64,000 nucleotides of DNA from Agrobacterium vitis (lineage in GTDB: Bacteria > Pseudomonadota > Alphaproteobacteria > Rhizobiales > Rhizobiaceae), in the NCBI RefSeq assembly GCF_037039395.1, contig NZ_CP146241.1, positions 62,001-126,000 on the forward strand. The letters run 5' to 3'. Below, one piece after another: positions 1-8,539 of the stretch. The first letter of the stretch is position 1; every line of letters begins with the position of its first letter. Below the pieces are notes generated by a model. That model was not told the DNA's origin. It saw only the letters and a list, made by a program, of their open reading frames with translations, and did no database searches. A program made the translations under genes and the position numbers.

Positions 1-231
1 CGCATTTGCGAACCCCTGCCCGACCTGACAGGGATGCATCCCTTCGCTGACAATCAGACCAGCACTTGCCCGCTGGCCATAGTATTTTGCCATTAGCGCG
101 GTCGCATGACCTTGCGCCGTAGCGCGATTTCGTGACATCGGAGCCATAACAAGGCGGTTGGCGACGCGAATGGCGCCATAAGCTGTAGATTGGAAAGTAA
201 GATCCGTTATCATCTGATATATCTTTTTCAT
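1..231 (-). CDS. Old Yellow Enzyme family NADH:flavin oxidoreductase (N-terminal part)
   Basis: Only the first 77 codons lie in the window; the gene continues past base 1. The translation holds the start of the FMN-binding TIM barrel of Old Yellow Enzymes: GAIRVANRLVMAPMSRNRA, followed by KYYGQRASAGLIVSEG, as in the NemA/XenB alkene reductases. Members reduce activated C=C bonds with NAD(P)H. The ATG overlaps the stop of the upstream small gene by the ATGA pattern, so it is translationally coupled to the tautomerase genes. A second ATG seven codons in is an alternative start. The substrate cannot be inferred. Confidence 0.85.
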   Translation of the reverse strand, partial: MKKIYQMITDLTFQSTAYGAIRVANRLVMAPMSRNRATAQGHATALMAKYYGQRASAGLIVSEGMHPCQVGQGFANA

Positions 232-488
232 GAGTTGACTGATTGAAAGATCGCGTTCCGCTGCGGCGCGATTTCCGCAAGTGCTACGGCGATATCTCCG
301 GCGGTTTGTGCCGTGCTCACCAGCACCGCGGCATTGGCGCGCGAGGTCTTACCGTGAGTGGCCGTGTCCAGCGCGCGCATGATGAATTTGGTCAGGCCCG
401 GTCCGACCGGGCGGCCCTCTGCCAAAGCGTCCGCTACTTCGGACTGGAACTTCAGTGTCAGCCCGTGATCCAGGGAAAACTGTTTCAT
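228..488 (-). CDS. Hypothetical protein, 86 aa, in tautomerase/reductase operon
   Basis: I do not recognise this family. The start has a strong GGAGG ribosome site seven bases ahead, and the stop overlaps the next ATG, so it is very likely a real gene. The protein is soluble, rich in alanine (about a fifth of residues), with no signal peptide or membrane segment; residues 15-85 look mostly helical. It follows the tautomerase directly and precedes the Old Yellow Enzyme, so it probably works in the same pathway, as a small subunit or accessory factor (inference). No catalytic motif is visible. Confidence 0.7.
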   Translation of the reverse strand: MKQFSLDHGLTLKFQSEVADALAEGRPVGPGLTKFIMRALDTATHGKTSRANAAVLVSTAQTAGDIAVALAEIAPQRNAIFQSVNS

Positions 489-728
489 TCATACCTCCGG
501 TAAGGTGTAGCAGGGACGACGCAGTAACCTTTCAGCGCTTGCCACGATGCGCGGCAAGGCAACCTTTGCGTTCCAGTCGTCTGGCGCGACAGGCTCCAGC
601 GCGATGGAAACGGCCGAAATCGGCACGTCGAGGCTGTCGCATAGCGCTTGAGTCAGAGCAGCATCGAGACGCGCACGCTGGGCGTCGCTGAGGGGGCGGT
701 CGAAATAAGGGAGATCGATATGTGGCAA
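489..728 (-). CDS. 4-oxalocrotonate tautomerase-like protein
   Basis: The 79-residue protein begins Met-Pro-His-Ile-Asp-Leu; after Met removal this exposes the N-terminal proline that is the general base of the tautomerase superfamily. Length fits the 60-80 residue tautomerase subunits. The start codon is TTG (bases 728-726) with AGGA about ten bases upstream; no ATG in frame would give the Pro-1 terminus. The stop is immediately before the ribosome site of the next gene. It should interconvert keto and enol tautomers of a small unsaturated acid; the actual substrate is unknown. It follows a thioesterase remnant in the same direction. Confidence 0.8.
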   Translation of the reverse strand: MPHIDLPYFDRPLSDAQRARLDAALTQALCDSLDVPISAVSIALEPVAPDDWNAKVALPRIVASAERLLRRPCYTLPEV

Positions 729-731
729 GGT

Positions 732-1440
732 CTAATCCTGAAAAGCTGAGGTAATCGAAGCAGCCTGCTGGCTGGCCGCGTGTTGGATGAGCCGTGCCAG
801 ATCGGCCGCGTAGGGCCGCTGGAGCACCTGATAATGGTTCTGTGGCATTGTCAGAGTGTCACGAGGCGGGCAGCAACGCCGGTGGCCTGCTCAAGGAAGG
901 AATAGTCATCCCCCTTCGCTTTGATGACCGTCATCGGGGCGTTGATCCGGCGTCCGAGCAGTTCGGCAAATGTATATTCGAACTGGTAGGTCGTGCGGAC
1001 GATCCCGATGATCCGCGCTGCCATTTCCCGCGGCATCTCGGGCTGTTCCGCCCAAAGACGGTCAAGGAAGGTCGGCTCGCTATTGCAATAGCCAGATACG
1101 GCGGGTTCGTGCAATATCAATCTGACCGGCAAATACCGAGAGCAGGATCGCCATATAGGCTGCGTCGCCCAAAGCCGCTTGTCGTGGGCGCGAGAGCGCC
1201 TTGTTGGTCGGATCGAGCGCGGCAAGCTCGGGCGGAAGCGAGGGATTGCCTGGGCAGACTAGAACCAGTTGGTCCACTTCGAACCCCTGCTGTGCCGCCT
1301 CGAACGCCACTTGCGCGCCAAAGGAATATCCCCACAGCGTCACCGGCCCCTCGGGGTGGCGGGCCAGAAGTTCGGCAATATCGTCGCGCGCCATTTCGGC
1401 AATCGTTGCAGCGGGGGTCTCGCCTTCATTCAGCCCTTGG
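732..1440 (-). pseudogene. Thioesterase (alpha/beta hydrolase) remnant, truncated by IS481
   Basis: Three frames read in sequence give one thioesterase: GYSFGAQVAFEAA with the GxSxG nucleophile elbow (Ser in GYSFG), then a helical cap, and a C-terminal MPQNHYQVLQRPY that supplies the catalytic His. This is the pattern of type II thioesterases and of thioesterase domains of nonribosomal peptide or polyketide synthases. The frame changes near 1105 and again near 855, and the N-terminal part is missing at the IS481 boundary near 1440. Whether it was a free protein or the end of a large synthetase cannot be told. As sequenced it is non-functional. Confidence 0.75.
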
Positions 1441-2448
1441 TGTTTGATCCCGGACTTTAATGGTGCATTATTTTCCCTCGAATGGAAGGAAGCACTATGG
1501 GCCAGGTTCTACACGGTCGCGCCACAACGACAGAGGCAATCCGTCGAGCAATACAAAATAGTCAAGAGAGCCTGAGAGCGCTCTCAAAGCGGTATGGGAT
1601 CAACCCGAAGACCGTTGCCAAGTGGAAGAAGCGCACATCGGTTGCCGATTTGGCGACCGGGCCGAAGGAACCGCATTCGACAGTCTTGAGCCTTGAGGAG
1701 GAGGCCGTGATTGTCGCCTTCCGCAGGCACACGCTTCTACCTTTGGATGATTGCCTTTATGCCCTTCAGCCAACAATCCCGCATCTGACGCGCTCGTCCT
1801 TACATCGATGCCTACAGCGCCATGACATTTCACGACTGCCGGAAGTCGAGGGCGACAAGGAGCCAAAAAAGAAGTTCAAGAGTTACCCCATTGGCTACTT
1901 TCACATCGATATCGCTGAAGTCCAGACCGCTGAGGGCAAGCTCTATCTGTTTGTGGCCATTGATAGAACGTCCAAGTTTGCCTTCGTCGAGCTTTACGCC
2001 AAAGCCGGAAAGATGAATGCAGCCCAATTCCTGCGCAATCTGGTCAAGGCTGTGCCCTATGCCATCCATACGGTTCTGACGGACAACGGCATTCAGTTCA
2101 CCAATCGGGCCTGCGATCTCTACGCCTTCCATCACATCTTCGACCGGGTCTGTGACGAGAAGAATATCGAACACCGGCTGACAAAGGTGAAGCATCCTTG
2201 GACCAATGGGCAGGTCGAGCGAATGAACCGGACGATCAAGGAAGCGACCGTCAAGCGTTTCTACTACGACAATCACGACCAACTCAAAAGGCATCTCGCC
2301 GACTTCATTGATGCCTATAATTTCGGGCGAAGGCTCAAGACCCTAAAAGGCCTCACGCCCTACGAATTCATTTGTAAACGATGGACTTTGGTGCCGGATC
2401 GTTTCATCATTGATCCGATCCATCAAATGCCGGGACTAAACACCTAGA
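1436..2448 (+). mobile_element. IS481-family insertion sequence
   Basis: One transposase gene is flanked by imperfect inverted repeats. The left end reads TGTTTGATCCCGG at 1441 and the right end, on the other strand, TGTTTAGTCCCGG ending at 2442; similarity continues a few bases outward (TTGG versus TAGG), so the true termini are uncertain by about six bases. Length is about 1.0 kb, normal for the family. No clear target duplication is visible, which suggests the two flanks were not originally adjacent or that one was rearranged. The element cuts off the thioesterase gene. Confidence 0.85.
1497..2447 (+). CDS. IS481-family transposase
   Basis: The 316-residue protein has an N-terminal helix-turn-helix (about residues 8-45, ending NPKTVAKWKKR) and an integrase-fold catalytic core. 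The DDE residues are visible in HIDIAEVQT, LTDNGIQFTNR and NGQVERMNRTIKEATVK. The C-terminal TPYEFICKRW is typical of IS481 transposases. I start at ATG 1497 (MGQVLHGRATTTEA); a start five codons earlier is possible. The reading frame is complete, so the element may be active. The stop codon falls in or beside the right terminal repeat. Confidence 0.9.
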   Translation: MGQVLHGRATTTEAIRRAIQNSQESLRALSKRYGINPKTVAKWKKRTSVADLATGPKEPHSTVLSLEEEAVIVAFRRHTLLPLDDCLYALQPTIPHLTRSSLHRCLQRHDISRLPEVEGDKEPKKKFKSYPIGYFHIDIAEVQTAEGKLYLFVAIDRTSKFAFVELYAKAGKMNAAQFLRNLVKAVPYAIHTVLTDNGIQFTNRACDLYAFHHIFDRVCDEKNIEHRLTKVKHPWTNGQVERMNRTIKEATVKRFYYDNHDQLKRHLADFIDAYNFGRRLKTLKGLTPYEFICKRWTLVPDRFIIDPIHQMPGLNT

Positions 2449-2510
2449 GGATCGAACTGTAGACCGCGCAAATATTGACAGATACGATTAGAACATTTAG
2501 TGAACATCGT

Positions 2511-3743
2511 ATGAAAAAGTCACTCAAAGAACGCCTCGCCATTCTGTCGGATGCCGCAAAATACGATGCGTCTTGCGCCTCCAGCGGAACGACAAAGCGG
2601 AACGCGGCAGCCGCAGGCGGGCTGGGATCGACGGAGGGCTCCGGGATCTGCCATGCCTATGCGCCGGACGGGCGATGCATTTCTCTCCTTAAAATCCTGA
2701 TGACGAATTTCTGTATTTACGACTGTGCGTATTGCATCAACCGATCGTCCAGCAATGTTGAGCGAGCACGGTTTTCAGTCGAGGACGTCATCTGGCTGAC
2801 ACTCGAATTCTATCGCCGCAATTACATCGAGGGTCTCTTTCTGTCCTCTGGTATCATCCGCTCTTCCGATTACACAATGGAAGAGATGGTCCGCATCGCT
2901 CGCGAATTGCGCACGACACATAATTTCCATGGCTATATTCATCTCAAATCCATTCCCGAGGCATCGCCGCAACTGATTGAGGAGGCCGGGCTCTACGCCG
3001 ATCGCCTTTCGATCAATATCGAATTGCCGACCGATGCGGGCATCGGGAAATTCGCCCCGGAAAAGCGGCCCGACAACATTCGCCAGTCGATGGGCAATTT
3101 GCGCTTGAAGATCGAAGAAATGGCCGACCCGACCCTACAGACCAAGCGGCGAAAGAGGTTCGCACCCGCCGGGCAAAGCACCCAGATGATCGTCGGCGCC
3201 GACGCTGCCGACGATGCGACCATCCTTGGCACCAGTGCGAGGCTCTATGGGAGCTATGGCTTGAAGCGTGTCTACTATTCCGCCTTCAGCCCGATCCCGG
3301 ATTCGTCGAAAAACCTTCCGCTGATCAAGCCGCCGCTGATGCGGGAGCATCGACTGTATCAGGCAGACTGGCTCTACCGTTTCTACGGGTTCGACATCGC
3401 AGAGATCACGGCGGCACGGCCAGACGGCATGCTCGATCTCGACCTCGATCCGAAACTGGCCTGGGCGCTTGGCCATCGGGATCGATTTCCAGTCGACATC
3501 AATCTCGCCGACAAGGAAGCGCTTCTGCGTGTGCCTGGCTTCGGCACAAAGACCGTCACATCCATTCTCTCAACACGGCGGTTCAAGCGGCTGCGGCTCG
3601 AGGATATCGGGCGTCTTGGCGTGTCCCTCAAAAAAGTCCAGCCATTCATCATTGCTGAGGGCTGGACGCCGCATCGCTTGATCGATCGCGCCGACCTGCG
3701 GGCGATGTTCATGCCGAAGCCCGAACAATTATCGTTATTATGA
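2511..3743 (+). CDS. Radical SAM protein of the UdgX-associated family (putative DNA modification/repair)
   Basis: A 410-residue radical SAM enzyme. The cluster motif CIYDCAYC places cysteines at residues 68, 72 and 75 for the [4Fe-4S] centre that cleaves S-adenosylmethionine. The C-terminal quarter has a helix-hairpin-helix (DINLADKEALLRVPGFG), a non-specific DNA-binding fold, so it probably acts on DNA or RNA. This matches the family known to sit beside TIGR03914/TIGR03915 UdgX-type proteins; its reaction is unknown to me. The start is taken at MKKSLKERL (2511); an upstream in-frame start at 2475 would lie close to the IS481 end. It overlaps the next gene by four bases, so the two are co-translated. 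Confidence 0.88.
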   Translation: MKKSLKERLAILSDAAKYDASCASSGTTKRNAAAAGGLGSTEGSGICHAYAPDGRCISLLKILMTNFCIYDCAYCINRSSSNVERARFSVEDVIWLTLEFYRRNYIEGLFLSSGIIRSSDYTMEEMVRIARELRTTHNFHGYIHLKSIPEASPQLIEEAGLYADRLSINIELPTDAGIGKFAPEKRPDNIRQSMGNLRLKIEEMADPTLQTKRRKRFAPAGQSTQMIVGADAADDATILGTSARLYGSYGLKRVYYSAFSPIPDSSKNLPLIKPPLMREHRLYQADWLYRFYGFDIAEITAARPDGMLDLDLDPKLAWALGHRDRFPVDINLADKEALLRVPGFGTKTVTSILSTRRFKRLRLEDIGRLGVSLKKVQPFIIAEGWTPHRLIDRADLRAMFMPKPEQLSLL

Positions 3744-5218
3744 CTGAGACCTGCTTTCTCGAAGGTCGCGGTGATCTGTCTGAATGGCGCGAGGCGGCGC
3801 GACGATGCCTACAGGCCGGGATCGAACCAAAGGCAATCGACTGGCGGCTTATCGGTGATGAACAGGGGCTGTTTGGTGCTGATGCAAGCCAATCCAAAGA
3901 GGGCAGCACGCCAAGCCCGGCAGAACCCACAGGTGGAACGGCGCAGATGTCCGTCCCGGCAGCCTTCCTTCAGCTTGGAGAAGCCGTTGTGTGTCATTCC
4001 GATCCCGGCCGCTTCGCCTTGCTGTATCGCCTTCTCTTTCGGTTGAGGCAGGAAAGGCACCTTCTTGAGGTGAAGACAGATGCCGATGTGGCGCTGGCGT
4101 ACCGGATGCAGAAATCCGTGGGGCGCGATTATCATAAGATGACCGCCTTCCTGCGCTTCAAGGAAGTGCCACTGCCTGTCGGTGTTGCAGGCCGTCGGCG
4201 CTTTGTCGCCTGGTTTGAGCCTGACCACTTTATCGTCGCGCGTGTCGCGCCGTTTTTCCAACGTCGGTTCAATGACATGGACTGGATTATTTTGACGCCC
4301 CACGGGTCCGCGTCCTGGGATGGCCAGACACTTCTGACGTCGACCGAACCGGCGGTAAAGCCCGATATACGCGATGAAACCGACGATCTCTGGCGCATAT
4401 ATTATGCATCCATCTTCAATCCCGCCCGCTTGAAGGTGAAGATGATGATGACGGAGATGCCGAAGAAATATTGGAAGAACCTGCCGGAGGCAGAGCTTAT
4501 TCCCGGCCTGATCGCCGGGGCGGAAGCCAAGCTGATCGATATGGCGCACCGACAAGCCAGCGAGCCGCTCCCTTTCCATCATCGCCTCCAGGACGCCGCC
4601 GCGCGTGTGCCCGCAGCGCCAGCCGCCGACGCGGACACGATAGACGCGCTACGCCAGGAAGCGCGACGCTGCAATCGATGTGATCTCTCCTGCCGGGCAA
4701 CACAGACCGTGTTCGGCGAAGGGCCTGTCGATGCAAAGGTCATGATCGTTGGAGAGCAGCCGGGGGACCAGGAGGATCTCGCAGGCAGGCCGTTCGTCGG
4801 ACCGGCGGGCCGCGTGTTCGACGAGGCTCTGGCGCAGGCAGGCCTGGACCGGCGGGCGCTCTACGTCACCAACGCGGTGAAGCATTTCAAGTATGAGCCA
4901 CGGGGAAAGCGCCGTATCCATCAGCGCCCGAATATCGCAGAGGTGCAGCAATGCAGGTGGTGGCTCACCAAAGAGATCGATATGGTGAAACCGAAACTGA
5001 TTGTCGCCATGGGCGCAATTGCGCTGTTTTCGCTCACCGATCGAAAGGACCGTTTGGAGGATGTCCGCAGCCGGCCAATTGTCATGGACGAGACGCGACA
5101 TCTATTCGTCACCGTTCATCCGTCCTACCTGCTGCGTATTCCAGACGAGATCAAGAGAAACGAAGAACTCGCGCGCTTTCGAGACGATATAAGCCAGATC
5201 GGTAGGCTTGTTGCATAA
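3740..5218 (+). CDS. UdgX-type uracil-DNA glycosylase fused to DUF4130-like domain
   Basis: The 492-residue protein has two parts. Residues 1-285 resemble the TIGR03915 DNA-metabolism domain (RMQKSVGRDYHKMTAFLRF). Residues 300-490 are a family 4-like uracil-DNA glycosylase: cysteines 311 and 314 (CNRC) for the Fe-S cluster, GEQPGDQED at 338-346, and HPSYLLR at 460-466. The loop KRRIHQRP (390-397) is the UdgX hallmark; its His (394) is the residue that, in characterised UdgX, bonds covalently to the sugar after uracil excision. It is therefore expected to trap uracil-containing DNA. The last residues (RLVA and the stop) are written in a sequence that looks like an IS6 terminal repeat, so the native C-terminus may be slightly altered. 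Confidence 0.9.
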   Translation: MTETCFLEGRGDLSEWREAARRCLQAGIEPKAIDWRLIGDEQGLFGADASQSKEGSTPSPAEPTGGTAQMSVPAAFLQLGEAVVCHSDPGRFALLYRLLFRLRQERHLLEVKTDADVALAYRMQKSVGRDYHKMTAFLRFKEVPLPVGVAGRRRFVAWFEPDHFIVARVAPFFQRRFNDMDWIILTPHGSASWDGQTLLTSTEPAVKPDIRDETDDLWRIYYASIFNPARLKVKMMMTEMPKKYWKNLPEAELIPGLIAGAEAKLIDMAHRQASEPLPFHHRLQDAAARVPAAPAADADTIDALRQEARRCNRCDLSCRATQTVFGEGPVDAKVMIVGEQPGDQEDLAGRPFVGPAGRVFDEALAQAGLDRRALYVTNAVKHFKYEPRGKRRIHQRPNIAEVQQCRWWLTKEIDMVKPKLIVAMGAIALFSLTDRKDRLEDVRSRPIVMDETRHLFVTVHPSYLLRIPDEIKRNEELARFRDDISQIGRLVA

Positions 5219-5812
5219 GGGCAAAAGCCCCTCAAACTCATCGGTCGGTGGCTCAGGTCAGGTTGTTTCAATCCGCGGCAAGAAGGATTGGCTGTAGCAC
5301 TCAGTTGACCAGGACGGTTTTGTGTTGGACGTTGCTCGTGCAAAGTCAGCGAAATGCAAAGGCCGCCAAGCGACTGGTGCGCAAGCTCTTGAAGAGCCAG
5401 GGACAGTCGCCCCGTGTAATTATCACCGACACGCTACGGTCCTATGGCGCAGCAAAGCGAGAGATCATGCCGGGTGTAGAGCATCGCTCCCACAAAGGGT
5501 TGAATAATCGGGCGGAGAATTCTCACCAGCCAGTCCGGCGGCGAGAGCGGATCATGAAGCGCTTCAAATCACGGCGACATCTACAATGCTTCGTCTCCTT
5601 CCACGATCCGATCGCCAACCTGTTTCACATCCCGCGCCACGACATCACCTCCAACCATCATCGAGAACTGCGCGCAGAGGCGATGAGACTGTGGGCGAAA
5701 ATTGCTCGAGCATGAAAGATATCCGCGGATAGCGTCTTTCGCGGGCCCCTTCGTCCATTAATTTTACGATGCCAGTTATTGAGCGCCCGAAAGCTTTCGT
5801 TTTGCAACAAGG
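5205..5812 (+). mobile_element. IS6-family element remnant, internally deleted and frameshifted
   Basis: From about 5255 the translation gives IS6-transposase core (VSIRGKKDWL, then VDQDGFVLD), changes frame near 5332, and continues as KAAKRLVRKLLKSQG, SYGAAKRE, HRSHKGLNNRAENSHQP and the usual C-terminus up to 5715. The N-terminal third is missing and a stop interrupts the core. GGCTTGTTGCATAA at 5205-5218 and, inverted, TTTTGCAACAAGG near 5800-5812 look like the two terminal repeats. The element is dead. It closes the right side of the radical SAM/UdgX island. Confidence 0.75.
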
Positions 5813-5926
5813 GGAACTATTTTTACACCTCATGATCAAAATTAATTTTCTTAATATCAAAATTGCTTTTCTTGGTGGGAGATTTACTAGCGAAAGACGT
5901 ACGCCACATGGATGTATTAATCTGCA

Positions 5927-6848
5927 TTATCCTCCTTGGGCCGGTTTGCTTGATAATTGCTTCCGAAATGCCGAGCCCAAGCCGAAGAAACTCACCTGTG
6001 GCTGCGACAGATAGACCGAAACCAGGACCAGCACGCCGCCGCCAAACTGAATCCAAGTCAGTGTCTGTCCCAGAAAGACCGCCCCCAAAATGGCCGCTGT
6101 CAGCGGGCTGAGAAGCGAAAGAAACGACACGGTCAAGGCAGGCAGACGCGCGATCCCGGAACCAAAGCGCATAGGTCACGAGCGCGCCCAGCAGGCTGAG
6201 ATAGCTGAGTCCGCCGATATTCCGCAGCGTGAGCGTTTCGGGAAAGGACTCAGTCATCAACGCGAAGGGCACCAGAGCCAAGCCGCCAAAGGTCAGCTGC
6301 CAGCCGGTCAGCGCCAGCAGCGACATATTGTCGGGGCGACCGAATTTCTTGGCCAATACCATCCCCGTCGCCATCGAGAACGCCCCGGCCAGACCCGCGG
6401 TCACTCCTTGGGTATTGAGCATGACATCGGAACGCAGCGCGACAAGCGCCACCCCCAACGCCGCGCAAAGGCACGCCAGAATCTGCGTCGCGCGCACCGG
6501 GTTGCGAAATAAAATCGCGCTGTAAATGAGAACGATAACCGGCTGAATCGACATCAGCAGCGCCGCAATCCCGCCGGGCAGATGATAAGCCGCCAGAAAC
6601 AAGAAGTAAAAGAAAGCGCCAATATTCAGCACCCCCAGAAGCGCCGCGCGCCACCACCAGTGGCCCTGCAACATTTTCCTTTGCAGCAACACCAGAATAA
6701 GCCCTGCGGGCAAAGCACGTAAAACGGCCGCGGTCAGCGGAATACCGGGCGGCAGGAATTGGGTTGTCACAAGATAGGTGCTGCCCCAAACGAGCGGAAC
6801 CAACGCTGTGATTAACAGATCAAACCGCTGCCTCGACTTGTTGTCCAT
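5927..6848 (-). pseudogene. EamA-family (DMT superfamily) transporter, frameshifted as sequenced
   Basis: A ten-helix drug/metabolite transporter of about 305 residues. The first 230 residues contain the N-terminal EamA repeat (LVPLVWGSTYLVTTQFLPPG) and much of the second; the frame shifts near 6155 just after ALWFR and continues as IARLPALTVSFLSLLSPLTAA to the end, the classic last EamA helices. A one-base change would restore one protein. The ATG at 6848 has GGAGGG upstream and lies 29 bases inside the preceding phosphoribosyltransferase gene, implying tight coupling. It probably exports a small metabolite made by the neighbouring enzymes (inference). It may be intact in the living cell if the shift is a sequencing error. 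Confidence 0.85.
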
Positions 6849-7497
6849 TTTGCCCTCCAGAACTGATTGTGCCGAAATAACGATCCCCGAAATCTCCAAT
6901 CCCTGGGATCATGAACGCCTCCTGGTTTAGTTGCTGCTCGATCGATGAACTCACGATGGTCACATGCGGATAGCGCGCGCTGACACGCTTGACCCCTTCA
7001 GGGGAGGCGAGAATATTGGCAAAGACGACATGCTGTTCCTGCACGCCCTTCTTCAGCAATTCCGAGATAGCCATCAGCGCTGAGCCACCGGTCGCCAGCA
7101 TGGGCTCCATCACAATCACATGGCGCTGTGCGATATCTTCGGGCAGCGCGCTGTAAAATAGTCTTGGTTGTTTGGTGATCTTGTCGCGCTGGATCAGGAT
7201 CTTGCCGATAGGAATGGCGGGCAGCATCTTGGACAATTCGAATTCCATGCTTTCTCCTGCGCGCACAATCGAAACGGCGCAAAGGGGCGCATCCAGCGCG
7301 GTACCCAGATAGGTCGCCCCGAAAGGGGTTTGCACTGATCGATCACAGTAGGGCAACTGGTCAAGACAAAGCTCGAGCACATTGCGGATCACGCAATTGG
7401 CGTTGGCGACGAAAGTCTCGCGGGGCGCGGTCGCGCGGCGCATCTCTGCATGAAGCGCCCGCAATCTCTGCGTTTGGGGAAGTTCGATCAAAGGCAT
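6820..7497 (-). CDS. Uracil phosphoribosyltransferase homologue
   Basis: The 225-residue protein carries the PRPP-binding motif MEPMLATGGSA (130-140; most UPRTases have DPMLATGGSA, so the first acidic residue is Glu here) and the C-terminal base-binding loop PGIGDFGDRYFGT (198-210). Established UPRTases join uracil and PRPP to UMP. The segment usually read as YYKLP is YSALP here, so substrate preference could differ. It starts nine bases after the PRAI-like gene and overlaps the exporter gene. That context, with no other pyrimidine salvage gene, suggests a dedicated role in a specialised pathway rather than housekeeping salvage (inference). Confidence 0.85.
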   Translation of the reverse strand: MPLIELPQTQRLRALHAEMRRATAPRETFVANANCVIRNVLELCLDQLPYCDRSVQTPFGATYLGTALDAPLCAVSIVRAGESMEFELSKMLPAIPIGKILIQRDKITKQPRLFYSALPEDIAQRHVIVMEPMLATGGSALMAISELLKKGVQEQHVVFANILASPEGVKRVSARYPHVTIVSSSIEQQLNQEAFMIPGIGDFGDRYFGTISSGGQNGQQVEAAV

Positions 7498-7506
7498 GGC
7501 GGCGCT

Positions 7507-8208
7507 CTACTGGGTAACCTGGAGCGAAAGTTCGGAAAATGCCCTTTTGGCTTCGGCACAGAAGGCCCGCACCTTTTCCGCGCATTTGCGCTTGTCCACT
7601 CCTTCCAGCAAGGAATGCGCGTCCACTGCTGCTGGGCGCACCGCAAGGATCGCGTCATACACATTGTCCGGCGATAGACCGCCCGCCATCATCAAGGGCT
7701 TGGGGGAGTAGCGGGCCAATTCCGCGCTCACATTCCAGTCATGAGTCAGACCGGTCGCGCCCTTCGCACCGGTTTTCGGATCGAACGTGTCGGTGATATA
7801 CATATCGACATACTCAGCGCTATCGTCGATCAATTTGCGCAGTTCCGGCAGGTTGTCGGCAGACACAACCAGACTTTTGAGTAGGTAAAGATCCGGCCGA
7901 TCGGAACGCAGCTTGACAAGCTCCGGCATCGGAATGTCGCCATGAATCTGCACCGCATCCAGACCGAGCTGGTCGCAAAATTGCGATACCTCGTCGGCGG
8001 TCGTCATGTAGCTGATGAGAACCGCGCGCTGCGGCGTCTTGAGGCCTTTGATGATTGTCGTAGAGTCAGCTTCAGAAATATCGTCTTTCCCCGACGGGAG
8101 GCGCAGAGGAAATCCGATCCAGTCCGCGCCCTTTTCAAAGCAGAGCTTCGCCTCTTCGGCATCAATAATGCCGGCAACCTGAACAATATTTTGCATCCAT
8201 TGGTCCAT
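7507..8208 (-). CDS. Phosphoribosylanthranilate isomerase (TrpF)-like protein lacking the catalytic cysteine
   Basis: A 233-residue TIM-barrel protein with the PRAI pattern: VQIHG (86-90), YITDT with Asp 140 at the general-acid position, GATGLTHDW (150-158), AGGLSPDNV (175-183) and AVDAHSLLEG (194-203, where TrpF has GVDVSSGVE). The first strand reads VQVAGIID, so the general-base Cys of VKICG is Ala 12. True TrpF activity is therefore doubtful; it may act on another phosphoribosyl compound. An alternative start at MQNIVQVAG (8196) is possible. It is the first gene of a PRAI-UPRT-exporter operon and is not next to other trp genes. Confidence 0.8.
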   Translation of the reverse strand: MDQWMQNIVQVAGIIDAEEAKLCFEKGADWIGFPLRLPSGKDDISEADSTTIIKGLKTPQRAVLISYMTTADEVSQFCDQLGLDAVQIHGDIPMPELVKLRSDRPDLYLLKSLVVSADNLPELRKLIDDSAEYVDMYITDTFDPKTGAKGATGLTHDWNVSAELARYSPKPLMMAGGLSPDNVYDAILAVRPAAVDAHSLLEGVDKRKCAEKVRAFCAEAKRAFSELSLQVTQ

Positions 8209-8539
8209 TCATATGAGTCGGTTTCGTGCAACGCGGTGGACAAGATGGCCAAACGGAACGGCGCAGAAGATCGCTTTTGGTAACAACCGACGTAACTGGG
8301 GTTTGATGTCGAGGGAGGGGCATGTCACTGAACGTGGTGTAGCTCCGCGACTAGGGTCAGAACAAGACTAGGGGGAAATCGTAGGCTAACCGAATCCCCT
8401 CATATTTCCGCAGCTTGTCGGTTGAAGAACATTAAGTTCTGGGCGAAGAACGATTATGGACCCGGTTTTGCGAACGGAAATCGAGGGCTATCATCATTTA
8501 CCCGGCTAAACGTATGATTTCGCACTAATCCTGTTTCAA

